From positions 62,001 through 126,000 of the forward strand of contig JAHHHF010000064.1 in the NCBI GenBank assembly GCA_019359495.1: a stretch of 64,000 nt of DNA, written 5' to 3'. The notes under the pieces were generated by a model that was not told where the DNA came from, made no database searches, and was given only the letters and a program-made list of their open reading frames with translations. This DNA is from Goleter apudmare HA4340-LM2 (lineage in GTDB: Bacteria; Cyanobacteriota; Cyanobacteriia; Cyanobacteriales; Nostocaceae). How positions within the stretch are numbered: position 1 is the first letter of the stretch; the number at the start of each line of letters is the position of its first letter. Made by a program: the position numbers and the translations under genes. This document shows positions 8,601 through 16,952 of the stretch, piece after piece.

Positions 8601-9632
8601 TGGACTTTTGGCTGCTGCTTGGGCTTGGGCTGCCTTTTGGGCGGCGGGGGCGTGTTTTTTCTGCTGTTTGGCTACGCCTTTGGCCTTTGCTACCACTGCC
8701 CGAAACTTGGGGTCTTGATTGGCATTAGTAATTTTACGAGAAATTATTCTGCTTGTAGTGCTATCTGATACTTGATTTTGAATCTGGTAAGGCTGTACGG
8801 TTTTATTCTGAGCCAAAGGTTTAGGCGATCGCTGCTGGAGTGTGTGGGTGAGTTCATGGGCTAACAACCACTTTCCTTGATGGGTTTGGGGTTCGTATTT
8901 TCCAGCACCAAAGAATATATCCCGACCGATGGTGAAAGCTTGGGCGTTGAGATTGCGTGAGGCTTCATCAGCTTGGGAACCCGTGTGTACTCGGACACCG
9001 CCAAAATCGTAACCAAAGCGAGACTCGAAAAAGCCACGGGTATCTTCTGCTAGCGGTTGCCCACCGCCCCGCATTGCCTGAATCCGACCTTCTAATTCTG
9101 GGGTGACAGTTGGGGTTTGGTCTGTAGTTTCCTTAGTTTGGGCAGTTTCCTCTTTCTCGTCGGTGGCTTGGCGTTGGAGAGTTTGGGCAGTTTCCTCTTT
9201 CTCGTCGGTGGCTTGGCGTTGGAGAGTTTGGGCAGTTTCTTCCTTCTCATCAGCAGCTTGGCGTTGGAGAGTTTGGGCAGTTTCCTCTTTCTCATCAGCA
9301 GCTTGGCGTTGAATTAAGGGAGTAACCGCACCAATGGATTTAGTTTGCGCTGTTTCTTCCTTCTGCTCATCAGTTTGCCGTTGTGCAATGGTATCAGGCA
9401 TCCGCATTACGGCATGAGCAAAGTGATCAGCCTCGATTTCGTAGCCATCACCGGGTTTACCAACATTGAGTTTTGCCTGTATGAGTTGTCCCACTGCCCT
9501 GTTGCCAATTTGCCTTTGCAATTGCAACATAGGATGGGCAAAAGCAGAGTGCGGTGATTTAATCGCAGATGTTGCACTCTGCTGAAGGGAAGCTACAGCC
9601 TTTTTGGTTCGCGTCGCCTGTGGATAACCCAT
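5601..9632 (-). CDS. Large DUF4157 (eCIS core domain) protein, candidate CIS cargo/toxin
   Basis: A 1343-aa protein counted from ATG at 9632. The frame opens 16 codons earlier, but those codons lie in an intergenic-type repeat. Order: family N-terminus LQRQIGNRAVGQLIQAKL (~37-54); five near-identical 15-residue units (QRQATDEKEETAQTL type, ~108-166); DUF4157 at ~190-268 with the HExxH-like motif HELTH (259-263); a low-complexity Ala/Gln/Pro linker; a long helical/coiled-coil region; a block of hydrophobic and amphipathic segments that could insert in or pass a membrane; and a ~250-aa C-terminal domain I do not recognise. DUF4157 proteins are strongly associated with extracellular CIS loci and are thought to be cargo or cargo-linked peptidases. 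Last but one gene of the operon. Activity of the metal motif is unproven. Confidence 0.85.
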   Translation of the reverse strand: MGYPQATRTKKAVASLQQSATSAIKSPHSAFAHPMLQLQRQIGNRAVGQLIQAKLNVGKPGDGYEIEADHFAHAVMRMPDTIAQRQTDEQKEETAQTKSIGAVTPLIQRQAADEKEETAQTLQRQAADEKEETAQTLQRQATDEKEETAQTLQRQATDEKEETAQTKETTDQTPTVTPELEGRIQAMRGGGQPLAEDTRGFFESRFGYDFGGVRVHTGSQADEASRNLNAQAFTIGRDIFFGAGKYEPQTHQGKWLLAHELTHTLQQRSPKPLAQNKTVQPYQIQNQVSDSTTSRIISRKITNANQDPKFRAVVAKAKGVAKQQKKHAPAAQKAAQAQAAAKSPANEVASKAGANQVQQIDQQQPKPFNRAAFKAALLAKIAAIAPKTLKEADEFKDGGKVGNLKGDLTGQVNTSKKQSQGAIESKVKAPPDPSGITPRTATPLPPAETGAAPAAIGAAQAAPKPKTAQEVSLQEGSKSLDQQMQDADVTEGQLKKSKEPEFQGAVEAKQEAQTDAVTAPQAYRQSEQATLVQAQTQATATAQTQLRGMHGSRGQLLNRVTGRQQQTQSQDEQDRLRVANEIQAIYNQTKQKAEARLNSLDTEVNQAFDKGTNDARVAFEDYVDRRMKAYKSDRYSGAGAVLWVKDKLLGLPDEVNAFYQEGRKLYIAKMDAVLDQVAGLVETGLNEAKAEIAKGRQQVQEKVNSQPANLRKAAQEAAQQINSQFDQLEQSVNDKQQQLIDSLAQKYNDNLQKLDARIDEMQAENRGLVDKAKDAIAGVIKTILELKTLLLGVLAKAASAIDKIIKDPIGFLGNLVAGVKQGFMNFVGNIAQHLQKGLMGWLFGALAEAGIQLPESFDLKGIITLILQVLGLVYSSIRARAVKLLGEKVVKALETTAEIFKILITQGPGGLWEYIKDQLSNLKDVVIDGIKSFVTDSIIKAGVTWILGLLNPAGAFIKACKAIYDIVMFFVERGSQIIALVNAVLDSVGAIASGAIGAAAGFVENALSKAVPVVISFLAALLGVTGITDKIRAVIAKVQEPVNKAIDWVINKAYNLVKAAGKLLGFGKDKDDKPDQRNEQQKKADLNQALQESNELLKQEGMTSAKVKQQLPAIKSKYKMTSLELVVVSESKNKETVRVNGKINPGDNSPDTDLIKGEPDPTRLPIIKKDGYTFSAIDPAADESANLAGLAEWKEGTGSITLALYPKELKLGGKEFTEETRIRGGIVLKAFVSAVEQMLQEKVAEEKVKGNLDEAAKKYQIKGLDGVWNPSSDNTKSFNAAYSRRFGVSLEAAAWETFTGKQAKKLFGFDKVKINSIKPDVNDPSHEKRRELGFENIWVTFYS
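9165..9345 (-). repeat. 45-bp tandem repeats inside the DUF4157 gene
   Basis: About four consecutive 45-bp units, plus a more diverged one at ~9345-9390, encode the repeated QRQA-[AT]-DEKEETAQTL peptide. They code for an acidic spacer between the N-terminal motif and the DUF4157 domain. Copy number may vary between strains. Confidence 0.8.
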
Positions 9633-9806
9633 ACAGATTTGGTGTTTGTGGTTTGTTATTTGGTGTTTGTCAAGAGTCAATTCAATTTTGGATTTGGGAT
9701 TGACAATTTTGAATTGGTTTCAATCTAAAATCCAAAATCTAAAACTCGTAGTGGGCTTGTCGAAGTATCTAAAATTCTCACTCCCTCATGTCCAATGCCC
9801 CATGCC
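9633..9806. repeat. Intergenic repeats with heptameric ATGCCCC units
   Basis: This gap within the CIS operon holds A/T-rich repeats (CCAAAATC-type units at ~9680-9745) and a run of imperfect heptamers, CCATGCC/CCAATGC (~9787-9816), of the kind seen between genes in Nostoc. Related heptamers occur at ~11563-11588 and ~17364-17376. The run reaches a few bases into the end of the next gene. Confidence 0.6.
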
Positions 9807-10361
9807 CTATGCCCCAATCGGCATAAACTCAAATGTGAGGGATGCGCTTTGTGCGCCGTCAGATTCAACTTTTACAATGGCGGTCACAGTTTCTTGAGAT
9901 GATGTTAGTTCGACGGTTGCCTGACCGTTTTGGGTGGAAAGCCGACGGGCAGAAAGGCTACCGGCGGTTGTACTTATATTTAAGGGTAACTCTTGTTGTA
10001 CGAGATTTCCAGTAGAGTCTTTCACCTCAATAGCGATCGCTGCTTTACTACTAGCATCAGCTGGGATTTCGGGTAAGCCATCGCCATCAGTATCAGGGGC
10101 GTTGGTTGTGATGAAAATTTGGGGTGGTTTGGGTTTGCGTTCCACACCGATGGGTGTGCCATTTTGGTCGTATTTGAGCTGCAATTCATTGAGTGGGATG
10201 GCATATTTAATTGCCTCCTTGACATAGACAACATCCCAATTACCGTGGTCTTCACCGGGATAAATTTCTGCTAAGGTTGGTTCTCGCCACTCACCATTAT
10301 CAAAAATTTGACCTGCAAAACTGACTAATTCTTTAGTTTGGCGATCGTAAATGACCATCAT
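9807..10361 (-). CDS. CIS-operon protein with Ig-like (bacterial adhesin type) domain
   Basis: 184 aa from ATG 10361. This start is preferred because GAGG at 10371-10374 lies 9 nt before it; the frame itself opens at 10376. The N-terminal ~85 residues (MMVIYDRQTKELVSFAGQ...) are unrecognised. Residues ~90-184 (TNAPDTDGDGLPEIPADASSKAAIAIEV and the run to VTAIVKVES) look like a Big-1/invasin-type beta-sandwich, a fold often used in phage-tail decorations and adhesins. It contains a DxDGDG-like acidic stretch that could bind calcium. Placed between the fibre gene and DUF4157, it may be a host-contact or decoration component. No homologue could be named. Confidence 0.6.
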   Translation of the reverse strand: MMVIYDRQTKELVSFAGQIFDNGEWREPTLAEIYPGEDHGNWDVVYVKEAIKYAIPLNELQLKYDQNGTPIGVERKPKPPQIFITTNAPDTDGDGLPEIPADASSKAAIAIEVKDSTGNLVQQELPLNISTTAGSLSARRLSTQNGQATVELTSSQETVTAIVKVESDGAQSASLTFEFMPIGA

Positions 10362-10404
10362 AGTGCTGTTCCTCAAAGGTTAATGAAAATTGTGAGTAAA
10401 AAAC

Positions 10405-11532
10405 CTAATTTGCCCATCCACCTTTTTTAGCGATCGCTACTCCCACAACTAAGATACTCCCGTTAGTGGGCGCACTGGCAGTAATTTTACCTGTAGCGTC
10501 AGCAAAGACCGAGAAACCTCCACCACCGGCAGGAACAGTAAACGACTTAGCAAATGCAAAGAATACACATTCATTAACAGCAAAACCGTTAGGAGGAGGA
10601 ATAGTCTGTCCATTCTGCAATGTGGGATTGACAGCAATACCAATGTTGGCAGGAATCACACCTGGTGCAATTTTGGCGGCGGTGATTGTACCGTTTAAAA
10701 TCTTGTCAACTGTAACAGCCAAGTTTGCTAGTTCTGCTGTCCCCACGCTACCATCAATAATTTTGGCAGCATTGATAGAATTGTCAGCAATTTTGTTGAT
10801 GGTGACGGCATTGTCAACAATTTTATTAGTTGTCACCGCGTTATCTGCCAATTCGGCTGTTGCCACTGAACCATCAATAATTTTGGCAGCATTTACGGAA
10901 TTATTTGCCAATTTGTCAACAGTTACAGCACCATTGGCAATTTTACTTGTCCCTACTGCACTATCGACAATTTTGGCAGCATTGACAGAATTATTTGCTA
11001 GTTGGGTTGTTGACACTGCACCTGGGCTAATTGTGGCACTGACAAGTGTCCGCACGGTATTGTCTGGTGTGCCTTCGATGTTGCCGTTGGTATCTAGCCT
11101 TACCCTGGCCAACAGAATTACAGCACCATCATTTGCTGGTTGAGAGTTGGTACTTTTGATCAGGGGACGTTCAGTAATGCGTCTGAATTGATTAACAACT
11201 CCACTCGTTGTATCTTTATCTTTTTCATCAGTCACATCTTGATATTCAATCGTCACCAACACATCCCCGGTTCCACTGAGGTTGAGAGGTGGTGGAGGTG
11301 GTTCCGAGGGCAGGATAATTTCTTTGCCATCTTTATTAATTGCCACACCAGAACTGATAGTTACTTGTTTATCGCCTGTTTTGCTGACAATTAATCCTTC
11401 AACTACTCCCCAACTGTGGAGTAATTGATTATGACGATGACGTAACTCGCGGTGATATGCTTGTTCGTCTTGGAAATCATCCTCAATCAAAAATTGAGAT
11501 GTGAAATAATTCAGGCGTTTAATTTCTGCCAT
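10405..11532 (-). CDS. Tail-fibre-like protein with decapeptide repeats
   Basis: A 375-aa protein. The N-terminal ~90 residues (AYHRELRHRHNQLLHSWGVVEGL) resemble an attachment domain that occurs in phage-tail-like loci. Residues ~171-300 form about 13 units of exactly ten residues (for example NSVNAAKIID, NAVTTNKIVD, GSVGTAELAN) with no insertions, which predicts a regular beta-helical or triple-beta shaft as in tail fibres. The C-terminal ~75 residues are Gly-rich (FTVPAGGGGF) and could be a tip that recognises a surface. Located after tail protein I, the usual place for fibres (Afp13 position). It is the likely specificity determinant of the injection system, or an anchor in a cell-attached one. 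Confidence 0.75.
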   Translation of the reverse strand: MAEIKRLNYFTSQFLIEDDFQDEQAYHRELRHRHNQLLHSWGVVEGLIVSKTGDKQVTISSGVAINKDGKEIILPSEPPPPPLNLSGTGDVLVTIEYQDVTDEKDKDTTSGVVNQFRRITERPLIKSTNSQPANDGAVILLARVRLDTNGNIEGTPDNTVRTLVSATISPGAVSTTQLANNSVNAAKIVDSAVGTSKIANGAVTVDKLANNSVNAAKIIDGSVATAELADNAVTTNKIVDNAVTINKIADNSINAAKIIDGSVGTAELANLAVTVDKILNGTITAAKIAPGVIPANIGIAVNPTLQNGQTIPPPNGFAVNECVFFAFAKSFTVPAGGGGFSVFADATGKITASAPTNGSILVVGVAIAKKGGWAN

Positions 11533-11694
11533 AGTTTTCTCCTGTAGATTTTGTTATTGGGCATGGGGCATGAGGCATGGGGCATTGGATAATAGATTTA
11601 TATTTATCTCCCTCATCTCCCGTGGACTGAGCGAAGTCGTACCCCTGCGGGGAAGCAAGCTACGCGTTAGCGTCTCGAAGAGAAGTCCATCTCC
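11533..11694. repeat. Intergenic repeats (heptamers and palindromes)
   Basis: Contains imperfect GGCATGG/GGGCATT heptamers (~11563-11588), a partial dispersed-repeat core CTGAGCGAAGTCG at ~11627, and a CG-rich palindrome including GCTACGCGTTAGCGTCTCG (11660-11678). Relatives of the last occur elsewhere in the window (for example near 35230). No gene is seen. Confidence 0.55.
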
Positions 11695-12390
11695 CTATTC
11701 CCCAGGTGTGGGCATATTGCCGAGGATGGTGTTGACACCTAAAACACTGGAGGTGCGATCGCCAATGCGGATAGTGCCGGGGAAAATAGGTATGAGTTGG
11801 TAATCTGTGTGGGCGGGTTTTTCTAGTTGAATTAGTGCATTGGCTATTTCTAATTGCCGTGCTAACTCTTGGGGTTTGCCTTTTAATTCTTCTGCTAAAG
11901 CGATGCTGACGGTGAAAAAGTGCGGCGGGCCTCCACGTAGATAGGTGTCTTTACCAATAGTGGAACTGACGCCAATTTGAAATTCTGCAACAGAGGTTTC
12001 TGTGACACTAGGTTTACCTCGGACAAAAATCCTTAACAGGTCTTCTAAATTGGCTTTGGTTCCCCGTAATTGATAGTGTTTAACAACATTGGCAATAAAC
12101 TGTCGCTGAATACTAGAGTCTATATCTGCTCGGAGACTCAGGGCTGTCCAACTAGCTAACCAAGAAATAAATTCACTGGGTGTTTGTTGGGGTTCAAAAT
12201 AAGTTGCGAGTCCCGCAATAATTTCTTCTAAAGACTGACGGGGAAACTTTTTATTCTGGAGTTCCGGCAAGGGAATATCATCATTTTTTACCCCCAAAAG
12301 GATTTTTTCAAATGCTAATAAAAACTGACCAGCAAAGGGGTCTGTTTCATAAATTTCGGGTAGATATTCTAGGAAATTGCTAGGAGGCAT
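11695..12390 (-). CDS. Phage tail protein I-like baseplate component
   Basis: 231 aa. The start NFLEYLPEIYETD followed by FLLAFEKILLG, and the block YFEPQQTPSEFISWLASWTAL, are characteristic of tail protein I (P2 gpI / phage tail protein domain) found in CIS loci. The family forms part of the baseplate wedge and connects fibres to it. Length is typical (about 200-230 aa). It lies between the second baseplate J protein and the fibre, matching the order in phage P2 and many CIS loci. Confidence 0.8.
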   Translation of the reverse strand: MPPSNFLEYLPEIYETDPFAGQFLLAFEKILLGVKNDDIPLPELQNKKFPRQSLEEIIAGLATYFEPQQTPSEFISWLASWTALSLRADIDSSIQRQFIANVVKHYQLRGTKANLEDLLRIFVRGKPSVTETSVAEFQIGVSSTIGKDTYLRGGPPHFFTVSIALAEELKGKPQELARQLEIANALIQLEKPAHTDYQLIPIFPGTIRIGDRTSSVLGVNTILGNMPTPGE

Positions 12391-12501
12391 AAGGTAGTTC
12401 GCAATTCGTAAGTAGGTCGGTGCAAATAAAGTTAACTAGTGGGGGTCGTTTTTTGTTATTTGTTATTAGGTAAGGGTTTGATCTACGTTCGTGAGACAAT
12501 T
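12391..12501. other. Intergenic, no feature recognised
   Basis: 111 bp between the tail protein I and baseplate J genes. It is A/T-rich with a TTTTTTGTTATTTGTTATT stretch; no ORF or clear regulatory signal is seen. Confidence 0.4.
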
Positions 12502-13437
12502 TCATATTCCTTTAATAGGCGACTCAAATTGCAAATCCATCGCACCAGGCACTACTAATTCTTCTGGTTGAATATTTATAGCTATAAGTTTGCCCTTGTC
12601 TGTTACCAAACGTTCTGGTTCACTGACTGTGAGTTCTTCTTGATTGTTGGTTGTAGTTACATAATTAATTCCCTCTAATTTGTCCAGGATTTCGTAAATT
12701 TCCGAAACATAAACATTGCGTCCGAAAGGCCAACCTTTACCATCTGTACCGCCAGTTAGGGGATGGAGGTATTTTCGCAACAGAGCGATCGCTTTGGGTG
12801 TAATATCTGCTTGTCGCACGTCACGCTGGAGATGCAATGTCATCCGCACTCCTACTTCCACATACCGAGGTGCAACAACATTAACCTTGGTAGTTAACAA
12901 CCGTCTGGGTTCGAGGTATTGAGCAACTGTTTGCAAAAGTTCCGGCGTGGGTAGGGGCTTTAAGGTTTCTGGTGGGGCTTGGGGGACAATCACCACACTA
13001 ACGTGTCCTGGCCTGGGTTCTGGTTTCAACGGGTTTTCGGAAATTAAATTGCGTCGAGGGATGCAGTGGGCGCGGGCAATTTGGGGGTCTGATGCTAAAG
13101 CGAGGTTTTCAAAGTCTTGGCGGTTGACGGCGCGTTGTGATTGCCTTAATTTGAGTACGGTTTCCCGGATTTCTTCATTCAGGGTTTTCTCTGGTGAGGG
13201 TTGCCAATCTGACCCATTCAGCAACTTTAAAAAAGTATATTGATTGGCATCTGTGACCCGATTCAGGCGATAAATCAGCATTTCGCTGAGGTAGGCAAAC
13301 AACTCAATCAGCGTGATTCCAGGGTCAGAGGGGTTATAATTCGTCCAGTCTGGCGCGTAGGTGGGAATTAGGCTGAGGGCTTCTTGGACTAAATCTTCGT
13401 AGTTACGGTCATCTAGATTCGGTAATTCTACTGGCAT
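12502..13437 (-). CDS. Baseplate assembly J-like protein (short paralogue)
   Basis: 311 aa. The N-terminus (LDDRNYEDLVQEALSLIPTYAP, then NPSDPGITLIELFAYLSEML) and the C-terminal wedge motif (LHPLTGGTDGKGWPFGR, ~223-239) identify the gpJ/gp47/Afp11-12 family. A strong Shine-Dalgarno, AAGGAGGGAG, sits just upstream of ATG 13437, in the 12-bp gap after the longer J protein. It shares its C-terminal block with the 1016-aa neighbour (FLHPLTGGLDGQGWGFGR there), so the two are paralogues. They should form the inner and outer parts of the wedge. Confidence 0.85.
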   Translation of the reverse strand: MPVELPNLDDRNYEDLVQEALSLIPTYAPDWTNYNPSDPGITLIELFAYLSEMLIYRLNRVTDANQYTFLKLLNGSDWQPSPEKTLNEEIRETVLKLRQSQRAVNRQDFENLALASDPQIARAHCIPRRNLISENPLKPEPRPGHVSVVIVPQAPPETLKPLPTPELLQTVAQYLEPRRLLTTKVNVVAPRYVEVGVRMTLHLQRDVRQADITPKAIALLRKYLHPLTGGTDGKGWPFGRNVYVSEIYEILDKLEGINYVTTTNNQEELTVSEPERLVTDKGKLIAINIQPEELVVPGAMDLQFESPIKGI

Positions 13438-13449
13438 TGGACTCCCTCC

Positions 13450-16400
13450 TTATGACTCTGCGAACACCAAACTGATTTTGTGCTGGCCGGAATCAACCAA
13501 AAAGCGACCAGTTTTTTTCGCGCCGGGTATGTCTTCGATATCTTGGACATCGAGGCTACGGATATGATCAACGCCAGGAATGTCAGCTAACAGGGCGTAA
13601 AAATCGGATTTGTATGGTTCCCGCCCAAAGCCCCAACCTTGACCATCTAAGCCGCCAGTGAGGGGATGTAAAAAGCGGGTCAAGGTTTGATTTACTGCCT
13701 GTTCTACAGCACTGGCTCCTGCTAAAGAGGTCAACCCAATATCTACAGTGACGCTGACACTGACGTACAAAGGCCCGACTACGGCAATGTTAACTGTGGG
13801 GACAGCGTGGGTTGCTAGGTAGTCTTGCACCCGGTTGATGAGTTCCAGACTGGGTAAGGGTTTGAGCGCGTTGGAGTCGGGCACAATGATAACGCTGACC
13901 TCTCCCAGAACGATAGGTTTTTCATCCAGTGGGTCATCAACTAGATTTCGCAGAGGCACGCATTTTGCCCTGACTACTTCCGGTGAGGCTAACATCGCCA
14001 AGTCTTCATAGTCTTCAATAGTGACAGCGCGATCGCCATGACGAAGATTCCGGGGAGTCCTAGCTCTTAGGGAGTCGAGGCTTTCTGCATCTGCACCCCC
14101 TGTGGCTGGTTCGGGGTTGATCACTGTCTCAATATATGGGACAGTGGTTTTAAGTTGGATAATTGTGCCTACTAATCGGTTGCCTAAAACACCACCGCCA
14201 GTTTGATACTTTGATAACTGAATGTTTCCAGCCCCTATCGGGGGAATTAAACCATTTAAGCCATTGCCAAAACGGATTTCGCCAGTCAGGGAATTGAGGA
14301 CATAATGGCGATCGCGTGGACTAGAACCGTAGAAATCTGGGACTTGATGCCAGCGTACCCAAATTTCCTGGGGTCTACCACTCAAATCCAGGACTGTAGT
14401 CACGGCGTCTTCGCCTTCTTCTTTGATAATAGTTGCCAGTTCTTGAGCCGCCGGGATTTCCGGTTCTCGGACTTGCAATTGTAACCCAGAGAGAATAGGC
14501 AATCTTGTTGTCTGAAATACTTGATTTTCCATCCCATCGCTAGAACCTAAAATTTCGTCGCGGATCGTGACGCTTTGTGTGGCAGTGGTAGTGTTGAGTA
14601 GTAATCGTTGCAATTTCGGCTCAAAGGCATAATCACCACTGATCCACCGCACACGCAACCAATAGCGAGGTGACAAAGCAAATTCCTTTTTAGGTGCAAT
14701 GTCTGCGGGTGGTAATAACTCCACTAGTCCAGAACGGGTTAAGGCTTCGGTTTCATCGTTGACTAGCAATTGCGTCCAGTCATTACCGTTGAAATACTCC
14801 CAAACAAGGCGCGGTGAGGCGGAAGCATTCGGATTGTCTGGGAGTGTGCCATAAATTACCTCGAATAATCGCCAATATAAACTCAAGGGATTATTAGGAA
14901 ATGCCTGTCGTATTGCAGGTAAGGTGAAACCCAGGTATAGGGATTTATTTACGTCTGTGGTTGGTTGAAAAGGTGCAAAAGCTTGATTGTGTTGTTCCCA
15001 GAAGACAAAATCGTTGTAAGTATAAATAAACTCCGGTGTTTCCTCCACTGTGGCTTCGTAGCTGAGGGTAATTGTATCAATTATGGGAGGTACAAAAGTT
15101 GCAGGGTCAAGTAAATAACCATCTTCTGCTTTGTTGGGAGTTTTGAGTCGATAATTTGCCTCTTTGCCATAGTTACCAGCGACAATCCGCACCCGAATCC
15201 AGAAATTTTCTATACCGTTTACAGTCGTTGCTTCCAATTTATTTGGTAGTCGGAAGCTAATTTGACGTACATTTAACACCGCCTCTCTTTCGGTAAAAGC
15301 CTTAGTAGTATCCCGGAATTGATTAGTACCTTCTGCTGCTATTGGACCAGTAAGTGTGGAAGTACCAATTTCTTGCCACCTTTGGTCTTGCCACAATTCC
15401 CACCTAAGTTGTAGGCTATCAGTATCACTAGCTCCAGCTTGGATTAATTTCACATTCAGGGTGACTGTAGCATTAGCTTGGGAAAAGACTTCCCGATTAG
15501 CTAGATATAAAACATCACCTATTTTTGGTTTTTCACCAAAAGGGTAAAAATCTTTGCTTATATCTGCGGGTATGGAATTGGTAAAAGCTTGTTCTACCAA
15601 TAATTGATTACGATTTATATTTGCCCTGAGTGTAATTTTTTGAATAACTGGTAATTCCTCTGCACTCACCATACCCGCCACAGAAGTTGCGGTTGCAGGG
15701 CGAATGGGGGTAGTTAGTTGACAACGTAACCAACGACTAGGTTGATTGTTAACTATGCTTGGAGATAAAGCGGTAATTTTGCCACAATTTACTTGATTAT
15801 TACCAATTTGCTGGAGATTCCTGGAAACTTCAGGAGTGGGGATAATTTCTGTCCAAGTATCACCATTGCCAACTTCCCATTTCAATTTACCCGCTTGTCC
15901 CAAGGGTTTTGTTAAATTGATTGTCACCAACAAACTAGTAATTTCCGGCAGTCCAAAAATTTGACTATTGCCGATATAAAGAACATGGGGAATGGGGTTG
16001 ACACCATTAAACGCCGCAATCCCAGAGGCATTACCAACTTGAGCAATTTCACTAGCATTAAAGTATAAATCCTGTTCAGGGTTGCGGATAAAAACAGACT
16101 CTAATTGGGCGGCGGTAACGACTAATTCCCGTTCTGTTTCAAAAATTACTGGTTCTTGTTCACCTTTGTCTGGTGGTGCGGCTACCTGAGTACCAGCTGG
16201 GACTACAGCATCAATCACGGTACCAGTCGTCAACGAGAACGTCAGAGGAACTCGTGCTGGCTGCGGAGGTAATCGGGAAGCACCCAATAAATTCAGAAAC
16301 GCCAGAAAGTTTTTATCGGGAACCTGGTTGAGGCGTTGAATAATAATTTCTGCAAATCTGGCAAAAACACCAATTAAAGCAGCACTAGTGCCTTTTTGAG

Positions 16401-16500
16401 TGGGTTGCAACTCCGGTACGTAAACCTGTAGCAACTCTTGGACTTGCTTGGTGATTTCGGCGGCGGTACGTTCGTCAATTTGAGGTGTAGGTTCTGCCAT
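13450..16500 (-). CDS. Baseplate J/gp47-like protein (Afp11-like, long)
   Basis: A 1016-aa wedge protein. The N-terminus (ITKQVQELLQVYVPELQPT, FARFAEIIIQRLNQVPDKNFLAFLNLLG) and the C-terminal gpJ domain (~residues 800-1016) are conserved with Afp11-type baseplate proteins. The long middle part (~80-780), rich in W and beta-strand patterns such as SRWLRCQL, FWIRVRIVAG and YWLRVRWISGDYAF, suggests repeated beta-sandwich insertions typical of the large CIS wedge. The start codon overlaps the gp25 stop as TAATG at 16500, so translation is coupled. Together with gp25 it forms the ring that triggers sheath contraction. Confidence 0.88.
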   Translation of the reverse strand: MAEPTPQIDERTAAEITKQVQELLQVYVPELQPTQKGTSAALIGVFARFAEIIIQRLNQVPDKNFLAFLNLLGASRLPPQPARVPLTFSLTTGTVIDAVVPAGTQVAAPPDKGEQEPVIFETERELVVTAAQLESVFIRNPEQDLYFNASEIAQVGNASGIAAFNGVNPIPHVLYIGNSQIFGLPEITSLLVTINLTKPLGQAGKLKWEVGNGDTWTEIIPTPEVSRNLQQIGNNQVNCGKITALSPSIVNNQPSRWLRCQLTTPIRPATATSVAGMVSAEELPVIQKITLRANINRNQLLVEQAFTNSIPADISKDFYPFGEKPKIGDVLYLANREVFSQANATVTLNVKLIQAGASDTDSLQLRWELWQDQRWQEIGTSTLTGPIAAEGTNQFRDTTKAFTEREAVLNVRQISFRLPNKLEATTVNGIENFWIRVRIVAGNYGKEANYRLKTPNKAEDGYLLDPATFVPPIIDTITLSYEATVEETPEFIYTYNDFVFWEQHNQAFAPFQPTTDVNKSLYLGFTLPAIRQAFPNNPLSLYWRLFEVIYGTLPDNPNASASPRLVWEYFNGNDWTQLLVNDETEALTRSGLVELLPPADIAPKKEFALSPRYWLRVRWISGDYAFEPKLQRLLLNTTTATQSVTIRDEILGSSDGMENQVFQTTRLPILSGLQLQVREPEIPAAQELATIIKEEGEDAVTTVLDLSGRPQEIWVRWHQVPDFYGSSPRDRHYVLNSLTGEIRFGNGLNGLIPPIGAGNIQLSKYQTGGGVLGNRLVGTIIQLKTTVPYIETVINPEPATGGADAESLDSLRARTPRNLRHGDRAVTIEDYEDLAMLASPEVVRAKCVPLRNLVDDPLDEKPIVLGEVSVIIVPDSNALKPLPSLELINRVQDYLATHAVPTVNIAVVGPLYVSVSVTVDIGLTSLAGASAVEQAVNQTLTRFLHPLTGGLDGQGWGFGREPYKSDFYALLADIPGVDHIRSLDVQDIEDIPGAKKTGRFLVDSGQHKISLVFAES

Positions 16501-16940
16501 TATCCGGGACTCCTTTCTAGATAGAAGGGATAAACCAGATTGAAAACGTTATTGTTTGCCCGTACCTGGTATTTAATGTCAATCAACAGCACGTATTCAT
16601 TAATACTAGGCTGAAATTGGCTTTGATTGTCTGCACCTTTACCCAGAGTGCCGCTTGTTACCTTGACATCTAAGACATCAATCCGTGGTTCAAACTTGAG
16701 TAGGGCGTCTTGCACAGCTTGGGAAATCTTCCCCGCAGTACTGGCTGTATTCATCTCAAAGATTAAGTCATAAATACCACAGCCAAAATCAGGGCGCATT
16801 ACCCGCTCACCCTTGGCAGTGCCTAAAATAATCAAGATAGATTGACGGACACTTTCTTCATAGTCGGCAGATTGCAAATTGCGATCGCTATCTAATGTAA
16901 TAGGAAATCCCACACCGCGCCCCAAGAAAAGTTTCACCAT
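16500..16940 (-). CDS. gp25-like baseplate wedge protein (Afp9-like)
   Basis: 146 aa of the GPW/gp25 family: GVGFPITLDSDRNLQSADYEESVRQSILIIL, then RVMRPDFGCGIYDLIFE, the very conserved R-x-x-x-P-x-F-G-C signature around residues 45-57. gp25 proteins nucleate sheath assembly by mimicking the sheath handshake domain. Length fits (130-150 aa). It is 12 bp from the PAAR gene and overlaps the J gene by one base, clearly one operon. Confidence 0.9.
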   Translation of the reverse strand: MVKLFLGRGVGFPITLDSDRNLQSADYEESVRQSILIILGTAKGERVMRPDFGCGIYDLIFEMNTASTAGKISQAVQDALLKFEPRIDVLDVKVTSGTLGKGADNQSQFQPSINEYVLLIDIKYQVRANNNVFNLVYPFYLERSPG

Positions 16941-16952
16941 TTTCTCTCTCCT

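Noticed and set aside
7162-8768. Several plus-strand ORFs of 70-116 codons
   Set aside because: They are antisense to the DUF4157 gene and are low-complexity mirror translations of its Ala/Gln-rich coding sequence.
9092-9317. Long repeat-rich ORFs on both strands over the DUF4157 repeats
   Set aside because: They are shadows of the 45-bp repeats in other frames; their peptides are simple copies with no family features.
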